DNA from: Aliamphritea spongicola
GTDB lineage: Bacteria > Pseudomonadota > Gammaproteobacteria > Pseudomonadales > Balneatricaceae
Length of the DNA stretch: 64,000 nucleotides
Direction of reading: 5' to 3'
Assembly: GCA_024347235.1 (NCBI GenBank)
Contig: AP025283.1
Coordinates: 3,224,001-3,288,000 of the forward strand
Shown here: positions 52,010-62,593 of the stretch, in pieces
Position numbering within the stretch: the first letter of the stretch is position 1
Layout: every line of letters starts with the position of its first letter
Program-made: the position numbers and the translations under genes
The notes under the pieces: model-generated
The model's database searches: none
What the model saw: only the letters and a program-made list of their open reading frames with translations
What the model was told of the DNA's origin: nothing

Positions 52010-52956
52010 TTAAACCTGTTGCTCCAGCTCTGGCAGAGCTTCAAACAGATCCGCTACCAGGCCGTAGTCAGCCACATTAAAGATAGGTGCTTCATCGTCC
52101 TTATTAATAGCAACGATGACTTTTGAATCTTTCATGCCCGCCAGGTGCTGAATAGCACCGGAGATACCGACCGCGATATACAGTTCCGGCGCAACAATCT
52201 TGCCTGTCTGGCCAACCTGATAGTCATTGGATACAAAGCCAGCATCCACCGCTGCACGGGATGCACCGACAGCCGCACCGATTTTGTCTGCAACCTTTTC
52301 CAGTAACGGGAAGTTCTCACCGCTCTGCATACCGCGACCACCGGAGATGATCACCCGGGCAGATGCCAGTTCAGGGCGTTCAGAATCACTCTTTCTTCAC
52401 CGATGAAACGGGATACACCCTGATCAGCTACCTGATCCAGAGTCTGCACTTCAGCCTGGCCACCTTCGGCTGCAACCGCTTCAAAGGCAGTGGTTCGTAC
52501 AGATACAACTTTGATAGCATCGCTGCTCTGCACTTTCACCAGTGCGTTACCGGCATAGATTGGACGTACAAACGTATCGGCACTGCAGACTTCAATAATG
52601 TCTGACACCTGAGCAACATCCAGCAATGCCGCAATACGTGGCAACACATTCTTAGCAGAAGTAGTGGATGCAGCAATAATGTGGGAATAGGCAGCTTCTT
52701 TTGTCAGGGCAACCACGGCCGGTGCCAGGTTTTCCGCCAGTTGCTGTACCAGTGCAGCAGAATCCATCACCAGCACTTTATCAACACCGGCTACCGCCGC
52801 AGCCTGCGCGCTTACCGCTGCACAGTCACTGCCAGCTACCAGCACGTGCAGATCACCCGCTCCGGCCTGCTTAAGTTCTTCTGCAGCACGAACACTGTTC
52901 AGAGTGGCAACATTCAGCTGTTGGTTATCGTGTTCAGCAATTACCAGAATCGTCAT
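52010..52956 (-). CDS. etfA: Electron transfer flavoprotein alpha subunit (one frameshift)
   Basis: About 315 aa when joined. It begins [28 protein letters not shown] and carries the FAD-binding C-terminus ([92 protein letters not shown]). The frame is lost near 52378-52384; repair gives [19 protein letters not shown]. The start codon overlaps the etfB stop by one base. ETF carries electrons from the downstream flavoprotein dehydrogenase to the quinone pool through ETF-QO, which is not in the window. Confidence 0.95.
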
Positions 52957-53704
52957 TACAGTACTCCTGCTTCAGCGGTTAATTTTTCAACCAGTTCGCT
53001 TACATTGGCAACTTTAATACCCGCCTGACGTTCTTCAGGCATGGTTACTTCCAGCGTTTTCAGGCGCGGTGCTACATCAACACCCAGATCTTCAGGAGTG
53101 ATGGTTTCCAGCGGCTTACGCTTGGCCTTCATAATATTTGGCAAAGATGCATAACGGGGTTCGTTAAGGCGCAGATCGGTGGTGACAACAGCCGGTAATT
53201 TCAGGCCGATCTTCTGCAGGCCACCGTCCACTTCACGGGTAACCAGCAACTCTTCACCGGCAACTTCAACTTCAGATGCGAACGTCCCCTGAGTCATATT
53301 GGTTAATGCAGCCAGCATCTGGCCAGTCTGGTTATTCTCGCCGTCAATGGACTGTTTACCCATCATGACAATACCTGGCTGCTCTTTTTCAACCAGTGCG
53401 GCCAACAGCTTAGCAATCGCTAACGGCTCAACCTCTGCATCCGTCTCAATCTGAAGCGCACGGTCAGCACCCAGTGCTAAACCTGTACGTAACTGTTCCT
53501 GACAATCTTTGGTACCAGCGCTCACCACAACAACCTCAGTGGCAATACCTTTTCTTTAAGACGAACAGCTTCTTCGATCGCGATCTCACAAAATGGATTA
53601 ACCGCCATCTTTACATTGCTTAGATCAACTGCAGAGTTATCCGGTTTCACACGAACCTTTACGTTCGCATCAACAACCCGCTTTATCGCGACCAGTATCT
53701 TCAT
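52956..53704 (-). CDS. etfB: Electron transfer flavoprotein beta subunit (one frameshift)
   Basis: About 249 aa. It begins [53 protein letters not shown]. The AMP-binding and recognition segments follow ([68 protein letters not shown]). One A is missing near 53557. ATG at 53704 is used, with GAGG upstream. It is the first gene of etfB-etfA-dehydrogenase. Confidence 0.95.
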
Positions 53705-54147
53705 CACAACCTCATCAAGACCGTTTTCACCCTGCTGTGAAAGAAATCAAAGCAAAATGAAATTATTTATTAAAATTTCATTTATATATATACACCCGAC
53801 ATTTTTTTATGTCAAAGAATTTATATGATGAAAATTACACTTAAAGAGAAACATTAGAAAAACAATCAATGAATATGAAAGATTGGCAATGCGTAAATGA
53901 CTGACAGTACATATATACAGACGCGGAAATACAGATGATAAAGCCCACTGTACAGACAACTGCGGCAAAGGGCTTACATTTACAGACAGCAAAGCGGAAG
54001 GGATAAGAAGGCTTTACAGGAAGCAAACCGGTACACAGATTGCCTGCGTACCGATAAGCATTAACAGAGAGTTAAATAAGAGGGTTATCTAAAAGAGCTA
54101 AATAAAAGACAGGGGTACAGAAAACGCTGGCAACCTCAGCTGCCGGA
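53705..54147. promoter_or_regulatory. Upstream region of the etfBA-dehydrogenase operon
   Basis: About 440 AT-rich bases with no credible gene. The element TACAGA or a close form is scattered at least six times between 53905 and 54120, all in the same direction. This may be chance in A-rich DNA or a multi-site binding region. AAGCCC...GGGCTT at 53940-53972 can form a weak stem. Confidence 0.35.
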
Positions 54148-54741
54148 TCAGTAGTTTGCGCCGGCTAATGTCCAGACGATGACAACGTCTTCTTCATCTG
54201 ACAGATTTCGCAGCCAGTGAGGTTCATCGCCCGTCAGTGCAAAGCTATCTCCGGTACCAAGGTGGAATACTTTTTCTCCGATTCCCAGCTCCAGATGACC
54301 GGAAAGCACAAATCCGGCTTCTTCACTCTTACGACGGCGGGATGCCTGCCTGCCAGATCCTGGTTCTAAAGTCGAAAGCACCATCTGCAGCTGACCGCTC
54401 AGTGTCGGCGATAATAATTCTTCCCGCATGCCGGTACCGGCAAAATTCAGACTGCGCCGGTTATGATGCCGGACGATGTAATCCAGCTCTTCAACTGGTG
54501 CTTCCCGGTCGGCATGAAAGAACCAGCTTATCTGTACATCCAGAATTTCACTGATCGCCTGTAATACAGGAATAGGCAAAGCTGATACACCCCGCTCTAC
54601 CTGACTGACGTACCCTACCGAGCGGTCTATTTTTTCTGCCATCGCCGTCAGCGTAATACCTTTGGCTTTGCGCAAATCCCTTATTTGCTTACCTATACGC
54701 AGGTTTTCGCTTTCCATATTGTCTTTATGCCCCTGTTTCAT
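54148..54741 (-). CDS. XRE-family regulator with C-terminal cupin domain
   Basis: Intact protein of about 197 aa. The XRE helix-turn-helix is IGKQIRDLRKAKGITLTAMAEKIDRSVGYVSQVERGVSALPIPVLQAISEIL. The cupin part is RRKSEEAGFVLSGHLELGIGEKVFHLGTGDSFALTGDEPHWLRN. Such two-domain regulators (PuuR-like) sense small amines, sugars or acids. Three possible starts exist; 54741 is chosen for AAAGG 7 bases before it. It is divergent from the second TRAP operon, its likely target. Confidence 0.9.
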   Translation of the reverse strand: MKQGHKDNMESENLRIGKQIRDLRKAKGITLTAMAEKIDRSVGYVSQVERGVSALPIPVLQAISEILDVQISWFFHADREAPVEELDYIVRHHNRRSLNFAGTGMREELLSPTLSGQLQMVLSTLEPGSGRQASRRRKSEEAGFVLSGHLELGIGEKVFHLGTGDSFALTGDEPHWLRNLSDEEDVVIVWTLAGANY

Positions 54742-55286
54742 AACTGACCTTTCACCATTAACCGGTGACATCATAACAAACAATCTGCCTGGTGAATAAA
54801 CTTGTCAATTTTTCACTGAAACAACAACGCACTGAAATAAAGCACTCAAAAACCACACTTTTTGCCTCCGGAGGTTTCACCCGGAAGTCGTATAGGTACG
54901 AATGATCAATAACTTATGAAAATAAATTAGAATTTTAATTTTTGCATTGGGAATCAAGGCTATAGTATTAACCGGTAACCCATTCTTGCAGTTAAAGAAC
55001 GGCATGCGTTTAGGACTGGCCCCATTTAGGTTGCCCGGCTGGCCCTAAAAACAAACATCCATGGGTTAACTATGTATGACATTGTCACATTGAGATTCTG
55101 ATGTCTGATTACTCCTTGTTATCAGACGTAAAACCAGGTTTCGCCGAGTGATAATGGCTTACAGAAAGTTGTTATTAATTACCCATGTGGTATTAATTTC
55201 TCTGACTCTAAGTCGATTCGGCAACGGATCACATGGCTCAACACTTGTCTCAGAACAAGTGCAATAACAAAAATCAGGAGTTACTT
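54742..55286. promoter_or_regulatory. Divergent control region of XRE-cupin gene and second TRAP operon
   Basis: About 545 bases with no gene. The ten-mer ATTAACCGGT occurs twice, at 54757-54766 (just before the XRE start) and at 54967-54976 (in the TRAP side), and TTAACCGGTAA at the latter is nearly palindromic. TCACC-N7-GGTGA at 54752-54768 overlaps the first. These may be the XRE-cupin operators. TRAP start 55287 has CAGGAG upstream. Confidence 0.45.
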
Positions 55287-56282
55287 ATGAAGCATAAGAA
55301 TAAGATCACTAAAGTACTATCCCTGACTGCTGGCTTGTTGTTCTCTGCCAGCACTCTGGCTGCAAACTGGAACATCGCAGTGGGTGATGGTGGTGGAAGT
55401 GCTCAAGAAGCTTTAGGTCTGAAGTTTATCGAACGTCTGGAAGCTAAGACTGACCACAGCGCTAAGCTGTTCCTGAACGGTCAGCTGGGTTCCGAGCAGG
55501 ACACTGTAAACGATGCTGCACTGGGCACACTGGATTTCTCCATCGTAGCCAGTAACAACATCGCTCCTTTCTCTCCAACTCTGGGCATTCTGTCTCTGCC
55601 TTACATCTTTGAAAACCTGGATCAGGCGGTAAGCGTTGTATCTGGTCCAATCGGTGCAGAGCTGGTTGAAAACACTATTCGTGACTCAGGTGTACGTATC
55701 GTAGGCTGGACTTACTCCGGTTTCCGCGTACTGAGTAACTCCAAGCGTCCAATCAAAAGCTGGCTGACCTGGACGGCGTTGTAGTTCGTGTACCTAAGAA
55801 CGAAATCATGATCGATACTTACAAGTCCTGGGGTAACAACCCTACTCCAATGGCTTGGTCTGAAACATTCACAGCTCTTCAGCAGGGCGTTGTAGATGGT
55901 CAGGATACTCCTTACACCACTATTTACGCGATGAAGTTCGGTGAAGTTCAGAAGTACATCTCTGACCTGCACTACCTGTTCCTGCTGGAGCCTCTGATTG
56001 TTTCTGAATCTCTGTATCAGGACCAGGACGAAGCTACTCAGAAAGCAATTCTGGAAGCTGGCCAGGAAGCAACTGCTTACAGCCTGCAGTGGCTGAAAGA
56101 CAAAGAAGCTATCATCAAAGAAGAGCTGGTTAGCAAGTACGGCATGGAAATCAATGCTCTGGAAGATGAAGCTGAGGGCTAAGAAAGCACAAGATGCTGT
56201 ATGGCCTAAGTTCTACGAAAGTGTTGGCGGCAAAGAGAAAGTTAATGCCCTGCTACGCTCTCTGGGACGTGAAGAAATCTAA
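55287..56282 (+). CDS. TRAP transporter substrate-binding protein, DctP type (two frameshifts)
   Basis: About 332 aa with a Sec signal peptide (LSLTAGLLFSASTLAANWN). DctP features are GSEQDTVNDAALGTLDFSIVASNNIAPFSP, ILSLPYIFENLDQAVSVVSGPIG, VVRVPKNEIMIDTYKSWGNNPTPMAWSETFTALQQGVVDGQDTPY. One A is missing near 55757 and one base near 56176, the latter not in a homopolymer; the true end is LLRSLGREEI. First gene of the dctPQM-usp operon. The Arg in VVRVP is the usual carboxylate-binding residue, so an organic acid is the likely ligand. Confidence 0.92.
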
Positions 56283-56311
56283 GGTTAGTTAACCTCAGAT
56301 CTCTCACTCAC

Positions 56312-56337
56312 GTATATGCCCCATCCGGGGCATATAC
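56312..56337 (+). terminator. Intra-operon hairpin between dctP and dctQ (second TRAP operon)
   Basis: GTATATGCCCC-ATCC-GGGGCATATAC, a perfect 11-base stem, without a strong T run. Like the hairpin in the first TRAP operon it probably favours expression of the binding protein over the permeases. Confidence 0.7.
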
Positions 56338-56356
56338 TTATACCGGAGTACCTCCC

Positions 56357-56919
56357 ATGGGCAGCAAATTCATACATTTTCTCGATAATATCGAAAGTTA
56401 CATCTGCCGCACATTGCTGACAATCTTTGTCTCTTTGTTGTTTATGCAGATCGTTTCTCGTCAGCTTTTGGTTATTCATTTTCCTGGACCGAAGAGCTCT
56501 CCGTTTACATGTTCGTCTGGTTCGTATTTTTCGGCGCCAGCTACGCAGCAAAACTTGCAGCACATAACCGTGTGACCTTCCAGTACAAATTGATGCCGGC
56601 ATTCCTGCCACCAATTCTGGAATTCATTACTGACGTTGTGTGGGTATGCTTTAATGCCTACTTCGTATATCTGTCTTATGATTTTGTTTTCAACAAGATG
56701 AACCTGTTTTGGAAATCCCAGACTCTGGGCGTTCCGATGAAGTATATTTACGTCATTCTGCCAATTGCCTTTTCCCTGATGACATTCCGGGTAATCCAGG
56801 TTAACTACTACAAACTGGTTAAAGGCATCGACATCCGTGATCCGGACTCTCAGGAACTGGAAGAGCTGATCGATCACGATATCGACGAAGACGATAAAAA
56901 TAATAAAAGCGCCGTTTAA
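56357..56919 (+). CDS. TRAP transporter small permease, DctQ type (one frameshift)
   Basis: About 187 aa with four membrane helices. Family pattern: IVSRQLFGYSFSWTEELSVYMFVWFVFFGASYAAKLAAHNRVTF. One T is missing at 56465-56468. The acidic tail (EELIDHDIDEDDKNN) is unusual for DctQ. The start has GGAG upstream; dctM follows after 15 bases. Confidence 0.9.
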
Positions 56920-56934
56920 TCTCAGGAGCTGATC

Positions 56935-58277
56935 ATGGCAGAATCCTCAATAGTACTCATATTATTTGGATCATTTCTGGTCCTTTTAGTGATGGGCGCT
57001 CCCGTAACCGTATCTCTCGGTGTGGCGGCGTTAGCATCCTTTTATATCTCGATCAAAACCCGATTAAGTTTGTTCAGATAGCCTTTACCTCAGTAGGCTC
57101 CTTCCCGCTGATGGCACTGCCTTCGTTTATCCTTGCCGGCGCCCTGATGGAAGCAGCAGGTATATCAAAACGACTGGTAAATCTGGCTGAAAGCTTTGCA
57201 GGCCCCGTAACCGGCGGTATTTCAGCAGCTGCTGTACTGGCATGTATGTTCTTCGGTGCAATTTCAGGCTCCGGCCCTGCGACAACTGCCGCAGTGGGCA
57301 TGCTGATGATCCCGGCAATGGTTAAGCGCGGCTACGATAAAGGCTACGCGTCTGCAATTACTGCATCTTCAGGCGGCCTGGGCATCGTTATCCCGCCATC
57401 TATTCCGATGGTAATCTTCGGTATCTCAGCAATCGGCCTGACCGTACCGCCTGAAGCAATCGCCGTTCACGGTGAATTCCAGAGCGTATCAATCAGTAAG
57501 CTGTTTATCGCAGGCTTCCTGCCAGGCGTAGTAATGTCGGCATGTATTCTGACCATGAACTACTTCCGCTGTAAGAAAGCAGGTTACATGGGCACAGAAG
57601 GCGGCTGGGATATCGCACACATCATTGATGCATTCAGAACCGGCTTCTGGTCCATTCTGGCACCGCTGGTTATTCTGGGCGGTATTTACTCAGGCTTCTT
57701 TACACCAACCGAATCTGCGATTGTAGCTATCTTCTACACCCTGTTCGTCGGTGCGTTCATTCACAAAGAACTGAGCTGGCAGGATCTGTTCCGCTCACTG
57801 GAAACCACTACATGGCTTTCCGGCCGGGTATTGCTGATCCTGTTTACCGCAACCGTATTTGGTCGCCTGCTGGTTGAAAACCAGATTCCAGCAATCGTTG
57901 CTGAATCTATGCTCAGCCTGACAGATAACCTGTATATCATCTGGTTCATGATCATTGCCTTCCTGCTGTTCGTCGGCATGTTCATGGAAACCCTGGCTGC
58001 AATCATGATTCTGACGCCAGTACTGCTACCTGTTACCTATAACCTGGGTATCGATCCGATCCACTTCGGTATCATAATGGTATGTAGTCTGTCGATCGGC
58101 TTCTCCACTCCTCCTTTGGGTGAGAACCTGTTCGTAGCCTCGGGTATATCCAATATTTCACTGGAAGAAGTAACTGTAAAAGCACTGCCTTTCGCAGCCA
58201 TGTCTACCCTTGCGGTATTCATCATTGCCTTCTTCCCTGAAATCGCACTATTCCTGCCGCGGGCATTTGGTTACTAG
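56935..58277 (+). CDS. TRAP transporter large permease, DctM type (one frameshift)
   Basis: About 447 aa with twelve hydrophobic segments. Signatures: PSFILAGALMEAAGISKRLVNLAES, FFGAISGSGPATTAAVGMLMIPAM, GGLGIVIPPSIPMVIFGIS, GFFTPTESAIVAIFY and IGFSTPPLGENLFVASGIS. One T is missing in the run near 57037, so the N-terminus (MAESSIVLILFGSFLVLLVMG) is joined to YLDQNPIKFVQIAFTSVG. It is followed by a Usp gene after 83 bases. Confidence 0.93.
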
Positions 58278-58360
58278 CCAGCTATTAACCTAACCCCGCC
58301 AGAAATACTCAGCCGGCAGCAACTGCCGGCTGTTACAGCCAATAAACAGGAAGAACCATC

Positions 58361-58860
58361 ATGCTACCTAAAGTTCGTAAGATTCTTTACAGCACAGACC
58401 TTTCCAAGAGTTCTACCGCAGCGTTTGAGCACGCAACCTATCTGGCAAAGCAAACCGGTGCTGATATTCATATCCTGCACGTCGTCGAAAAGCTGTCCAG
58501 CGATGCAAAGATCACTCTGCAAACCTACGTAATGGACTCCAAAAGCCGCCACGACCTTTACAGGAACGTGTCCATAACGCAACTGATAAACTGCACGCAC
58601 GTCAGGATAACTTCTGGAATTCACTGCATCCGGATGAAGCTGAAGTTCGCAAACAGATCAAGTCTATCGATATTGTGGAGGCGTACCCTGCTGAAACAAT
58701 CATCAAAACATCTAAAGAATTAGATGTTGATCTGATTGTAATGGGTACCCATGAAAAAGGAATGTTACACACATTCCTGGGCAGCGTTGCCAAGAAAGTA
58801 CTCAGCCACTCACGCATCCCAATGCTGATTGTGCCGCTGGCCGAACGTGAAGATGATTAA
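58361..58860 (+). CDS. TRAP-associated universal stress protein, UspA family (one frameshift)
   Basis: About 166 aa. It begins MLPKVRKILYSTDLSKSSTAAFEHATYLAKQTGADIHILHVVE and ends with the ATP-site motif VMGTHEKGMLHTFLGSVAKKVLSHSRIPMLIVPL. One base is missing near 58558 (expected RHDLLQERVHNATDKL). Position after dctPQM parallels TeaD of the ectoine TRAP system in Halomonas, an ATP-dependent regulator of transport. A terminator follows directly, so it closes the operon. Confidence 0.9.
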
Positions 58861-58874
58861 TATCTGACACATAC

Positions 58875-58904
58875 AAAAAAGCCCCGATTATTCGGGGCTT
58901 TTTT
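58875..58904 (+). terminator. Rho-independent terminator of the second TRAP operon
   Basis: AAAAAAGCCCCG-ATTATT-CGGGGCTTTTTT, a 12-base stem with T tail; it can also serve the small minus-strand gene next to it. Confidence 0.92.
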
Positions 58905-58916
58905 ATTGAATGAGGT

Positions 58917-59090
58917 TTAACCTGCAATGCCGACAAAATCATAAGAAGGCTTTGGCTCGCTTTGTGGCTTAGCCTTTACTGGCATTACACACATCATCTG
59001 CTTTGGCTGCTTCAGTACGATTCTGATCTTATTCTGATGACCAGCTGTTACGTTTACTGCCTGTGGCTGACTTGCTCTGTGCGCTAACAT
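58917..59090 (-). CDS. Possible small protein, 57 aa
   Basis: Reads MLAHRASQPQAVNVTAGHQNKIRIVLKQPKQMMC and ends with a Lys/Pro-rich tail. AGAGGTAAAAGG precedes ATG at 59090, and the shared terminator at 58875-58904 would end it. It is basic and has no membrane segment. The longer upstream frame has no ribosome site. It might be real, but there is no family evidence. Confidence 0.4.
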   Translation of the reverse strand: MLAHRASQPQAVNVTAGHQNKIRIVLKQPKQMMCVMPVKAKPQSEPKPSYDFVGIAG

Positions 59091-59399
59091 ACCTTTTACC
59101 TCTCGGTTATGACTCCTCAGATTCAAAATGGAGCCAGTTGTGTAACTTCTATGGAACCAGTATGGCGCAGACCACTTATATTTCAAAAGAATAAAAACGA
59201 TAATCTATTCCAAAATTGAATATAAAATATAAGCATCTATTTTTAAGCAGTTTTAACTCTGAAACACAGAATCCTGTACACTTAAATTTATTTCATCATA
59301 AAAAATTGGCCCCAATTTTACGGGAAGACTGGCGCTAACCCACCGACAAAGCAATTTTTATATTAAAGTATCTTTATAGCTTTGATGTGTTTAGCCACT
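59091..59399. other. Intergenic region upstream of the 59400 gene
   Basis: AT-rich, no gene. The inverted repeat AAAATTGG-CC-CCAATTTT (59302-59319) may be an operator or a weak terminator. Confidence 0.4.
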
Positions 59400-60022
59400 A
59401 TGAAACTGAACAGCTCCTTTGATATAGCAGCCAACCACTGGCAAAACCCTTCCCGCAACTCTGACGCGCGCAGCAGCGGCAACGGATTGTTATGTATTGC
59501 CTACGGAAGCCTGGAAAAAGCCGCACGTAATCACTGGAATGATGAACAACCCTTTATCTCAGATTCAGATCTGGCGGTATTACTACACTGCTGCAAAGCC
59601 ACACAATCACCTGAAGAGATAAAGTCAGCTCTCAACACATTCATCCAGAATTCTCTGCAGGATGACTGGGCAGAATATGATGACCTGACACATTCTCAGC
59701 GCCAGAAAATTACAATTAACCTGGTAAATACGCTAGCCAGCTCAGTATTAAAGGAGTCAGCTGCTACTCGGGTCGCAAGCCAGCTTCTTTTTCTTCTGTG
59801 CCCTCAACTACCGGTTTTCCGGTTATTCACGATAAAGACATTGATGGCATCAGCTACCAGGAATTTTATCTGCAACAAAAACAAAACTTCACGCTGGCAC
59901 TGCCATCACTGGATCAGAGCTGCCCGTTAATTCATTACGGCGACAGCAATGAACAGGACATTATCCGCAAGCTTCTGCAGGCCAACAATTGGTGGCAGCG
60001 GTATCTGTTTATTCACTCTTAA
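59400..60022 (+). CDS. Hypothetical protein, about 207 aa (one frameshift)
   Basis: A helical, soluble protein beginning MKLNSSFDIAANHWQNPSRN. It contains LEKAARNHWNDEQPFISDSDLAVLLHCCKATQSPEEIKSALNTF, and the repaired end is CPQLPVFPVIHDKDIDGISYQEFYLQQKQNF...NNWWQRYLFIHS. One T is missing in 59815-59819. I do not recognise the family. No strong ribosome site marks the start; ATG at 59400 and one six codons earlier are both possible. It lies 80 bases before the selO remnant on the same strand. Confidence 0.6.
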
Positions 60023-60104
60023 CGCTGAACCTCACTCATAGCCGGCATTATGAAAACGGTCTTCAGTAATATACTCAGACCGTTTTTAATGGCTGGCAAT
60101 CAAC

Positions 60105-61682
60105 ATGAGCACTTTCCTGGATAACCTGAAATTCAGCAACCGATTTGTTGAGCAACTACCTGCTAACCCGGTTACCGATAACTATTGCCGTCAGGTTGAA
60201 TCCGCCTATCTTTCTTATGTAGAGCCTACACAGGTCAGCCCCCTCAAACACTGGCAACATTTTCAGAGATACTCGAAACCATTAGCGACGACTAAGACAT
60301 AACCGACTTACTGAATGATTCAGCATTTGCTGAAATATTTACCGGCAATAAACTTCTCCCAGATATGAATCCATATGCAAGCTGCAATGGTGGCCATCAG
60401 TTTAGTAACTGGGCAGGACAACTGGGAGACGGTCGGGCCATTAACCTTGGCGAAGTTTCAAAAAAACGGGCTCTTTACTCTCCAACTGAAAGGCGCTGGC
60501 AGACTCCCTATTCCAGAAGAGCTGACGGCTCTCGATCATCTTTACGCGAGCATCTCTGCAGCGAAGCCATGCACCACTCCGGAATACCCACCACCCGAGC
60601 ACTCAGCCTGTGCCTTACTGGCTAATCCGTCACCCGGGATATGCTCTATAACGGCAATCCTCAGCAGGAGCCTGGCGCTACCGTGTGCCGTGTAGCTAAA
60701 TCCTTTACCCGCTTCGGACACTTTCAGCTATATGCATCCAGAAGTGATACTTCTTTACTGAAGCAATTCACCGACTCTACCCCGAAAACGATTTTCCCCA
60801 TCTGGGCAAACCGGTAAAGACACCTATATAGAATGGTTCAGTGAAGTCTGTACCCGGACTCTTGAAATGATTGCCCACTGGCAACGGGTAGGCTTTGTTC
60901 ACGGTGTAATGAATACCGACAACATGTCAATTCTTGGTCAGATAATTGATTACGACCCTTATGGCTGGCTGGACAACTATGACCCTGACTGGACGCCAAA
61001 CACAACCGACGCTCAGAACAAGCGCTACCGTTTCGGTAATCAGGTGCAGGCATCACTGTGGAATCTCTACCAGTTGGCAAATACGATTTACCCGCTAATA
61101 GAAGATACTAAACCTCTTGAAGAAATCCTTAACAGCTATTCTGGCAAATATCAGACAGTTTATTACCAGATGATGTGCCAAAAACTCATTTTAAATACAT
61201 CATTTAGTGACCAAAAGAAAACCTGATAAATATGCTTGAAAAGCTATTAACTTCAGCCGAAACCGATATGACCATCTTTTACCGGGTTTTGGCAAACACA
61301 CCTTTGAACAAGAATATAAAGGAACAAATGAATACACTGGAAAATGCTTTTTAGATTCCCGAACAAATTAATGAAACATATATTCAGACATTAAAAAAGC
61401 TGGATCACTCAATATCAGATAATCTGCGACGAAGAAAACCTGGATCCTGCTGAACGAGCACAACGCATGAACAGCGTTAACCCCAAATACACTCTGAGAA
61501 ACTACCTAGTCCAGCAGGCCTCAGACAAAGCAACGGAAGGCGATCTGGGCATGCCACATGCCTTGCAGCACATGATCCGTAATCCGTATCAGGAATAACC
61601 AGAATATGATGAATACCCCATAAAGCGGCCTGACTGGGCACGAACGCACCCAGCATACTTAATGCTTTCGTGCAGCTCTTAA
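60105..61682 (+). pseudogene. selO: Decayed selO/ydiU (protein AMPylase) gene
   Basis: Fragments in several frames match the SelO order: [169 protein letters not shown] and the terminal CSS. In-frame TAA codons at 60293-60295, 60623-60625 and 61596-61598 are substitutions, not lost bases. Conserved residues are altered (C-N-GGHQF-S for C-Y-GGHQF-G). Multiple indels add to this. Unlike the other broken genes in the window, this one looks truly non-functional. SelO normally transfers AMP to redox proteins. Confidence 0.85.
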
Positions 61683-61708
61683 ATTTTAGGCTGCACAACT
61701 AACAAATA

Positions 61709-62450
61709 CTAAAAATCGTTATCGTAATCAACGTCAGCTTCGCCGTCGTTGATTAAAAACTCGCGACGCTGAAGATATGCATCACGTACCGCCACATAGC
61801 GATCATCACCGGTAAGCAATTCTTCTGCCGCAAATAGTTGTGCACGAGTATCAATAATACGTAAGCCAATCAGTGAATTACGCGTTCTGACGTGATCAAC
61901 CTCATTTACCGGATCAACCAACGCATCCGGAATCAGACCAATACCATCACGCACAGTAGACGGACCAAATAACGGCAGAACCACGTAAGGACCCGAATCA
62001 GCCCCCAGGCAGCCAGCGTCTGACCGAAATCCTCTTCATGCTTGGTAATTCCCATTGAGTAGCAACATCAAAGATACCGCCCAGACCAATCGTGGTATTA
62101 AACGCAAACCGAGCAAAGTTTTCTACTGCCGCATCCGGCTTACCCTGCAAAAGAGCATTCAGGGTACCGCCCACATCAGACAAGTTTTCGAAAAAGTTAT
62201 TCACACCGGTTTCAACAACATCCGGTGTAACCGCCTGATAGCCTTTAGTCAGCGGTTTCAGCGCGTAGGTATCCAAACCCTCATTGAAAGAGAACATCGC
62301 ACGGTTAAAGCCTTCCCATGGATCTGATACATGCTGATCATCCTCAACAGACACACCGGCAACATCAGCCACAGGCTCTTCCTGCGCCGACAGAACACCC
62401 GAAAAAGACACACTTAAAATTAACGCAACTGATGAAAATTTCACAAGCAA
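61709..62450 (-). CDS. mlaA: MlaA/VacJ-family outer-membrane phospholipid-retrograde-transport protein (frameshifted)
   Basis: About 248 aa when joined. Family features are DPWEGFNRAMFSFNEGLDTYALKPLTKGYQAVTPDVVETGVNNFFENLSDVGGTLNALLQGK, FAFNTTIGLGGIFDVATQWELPKHEEDFGQTLAAWG and GPYVVLPLFGPSTVRDGIGL. Two single bases are missing near 62000-62060. MlaA removes misplaced phospholipid from the outer leaflet together with a porin. The signal peptide ends FSGVLSAQEEP with no lipobox cysteine, so this homologue may not be lipidated. A porin gene lies next to it upstream. Confidence 0.92.
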
Positions 62451-62542
62451 GAACTCCCATGTTCTTCAATCTGATTACAGGCGCATTATAACGACGCAAC
62501 AGCCGACACAGAAGCCTCTTAAAATATTATTTCCCTAAACGC

Positions 62543-62569
62543 AAAAAAGGCCCCCGAAGGAGCCTTTTT
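62543..62569 (-). terminator. Rho-independent terminator of the porin gene
   Basis: On the minus strand AAGGCTCC-TTCG-GGGGCCTT with one wobble, followed by six T, 25 bases after the porin stop. Confidence 0.9.
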
Positions 62570-62593
62570 CTGAGTAAACTCGTTAAGCTTGGA

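Noticed and set aside
53905..54120. TACAGA repeats as a defined array
   Set aside because: Spacing is irregular and the region is A-rich; kept only as a note in the intergenic entry.
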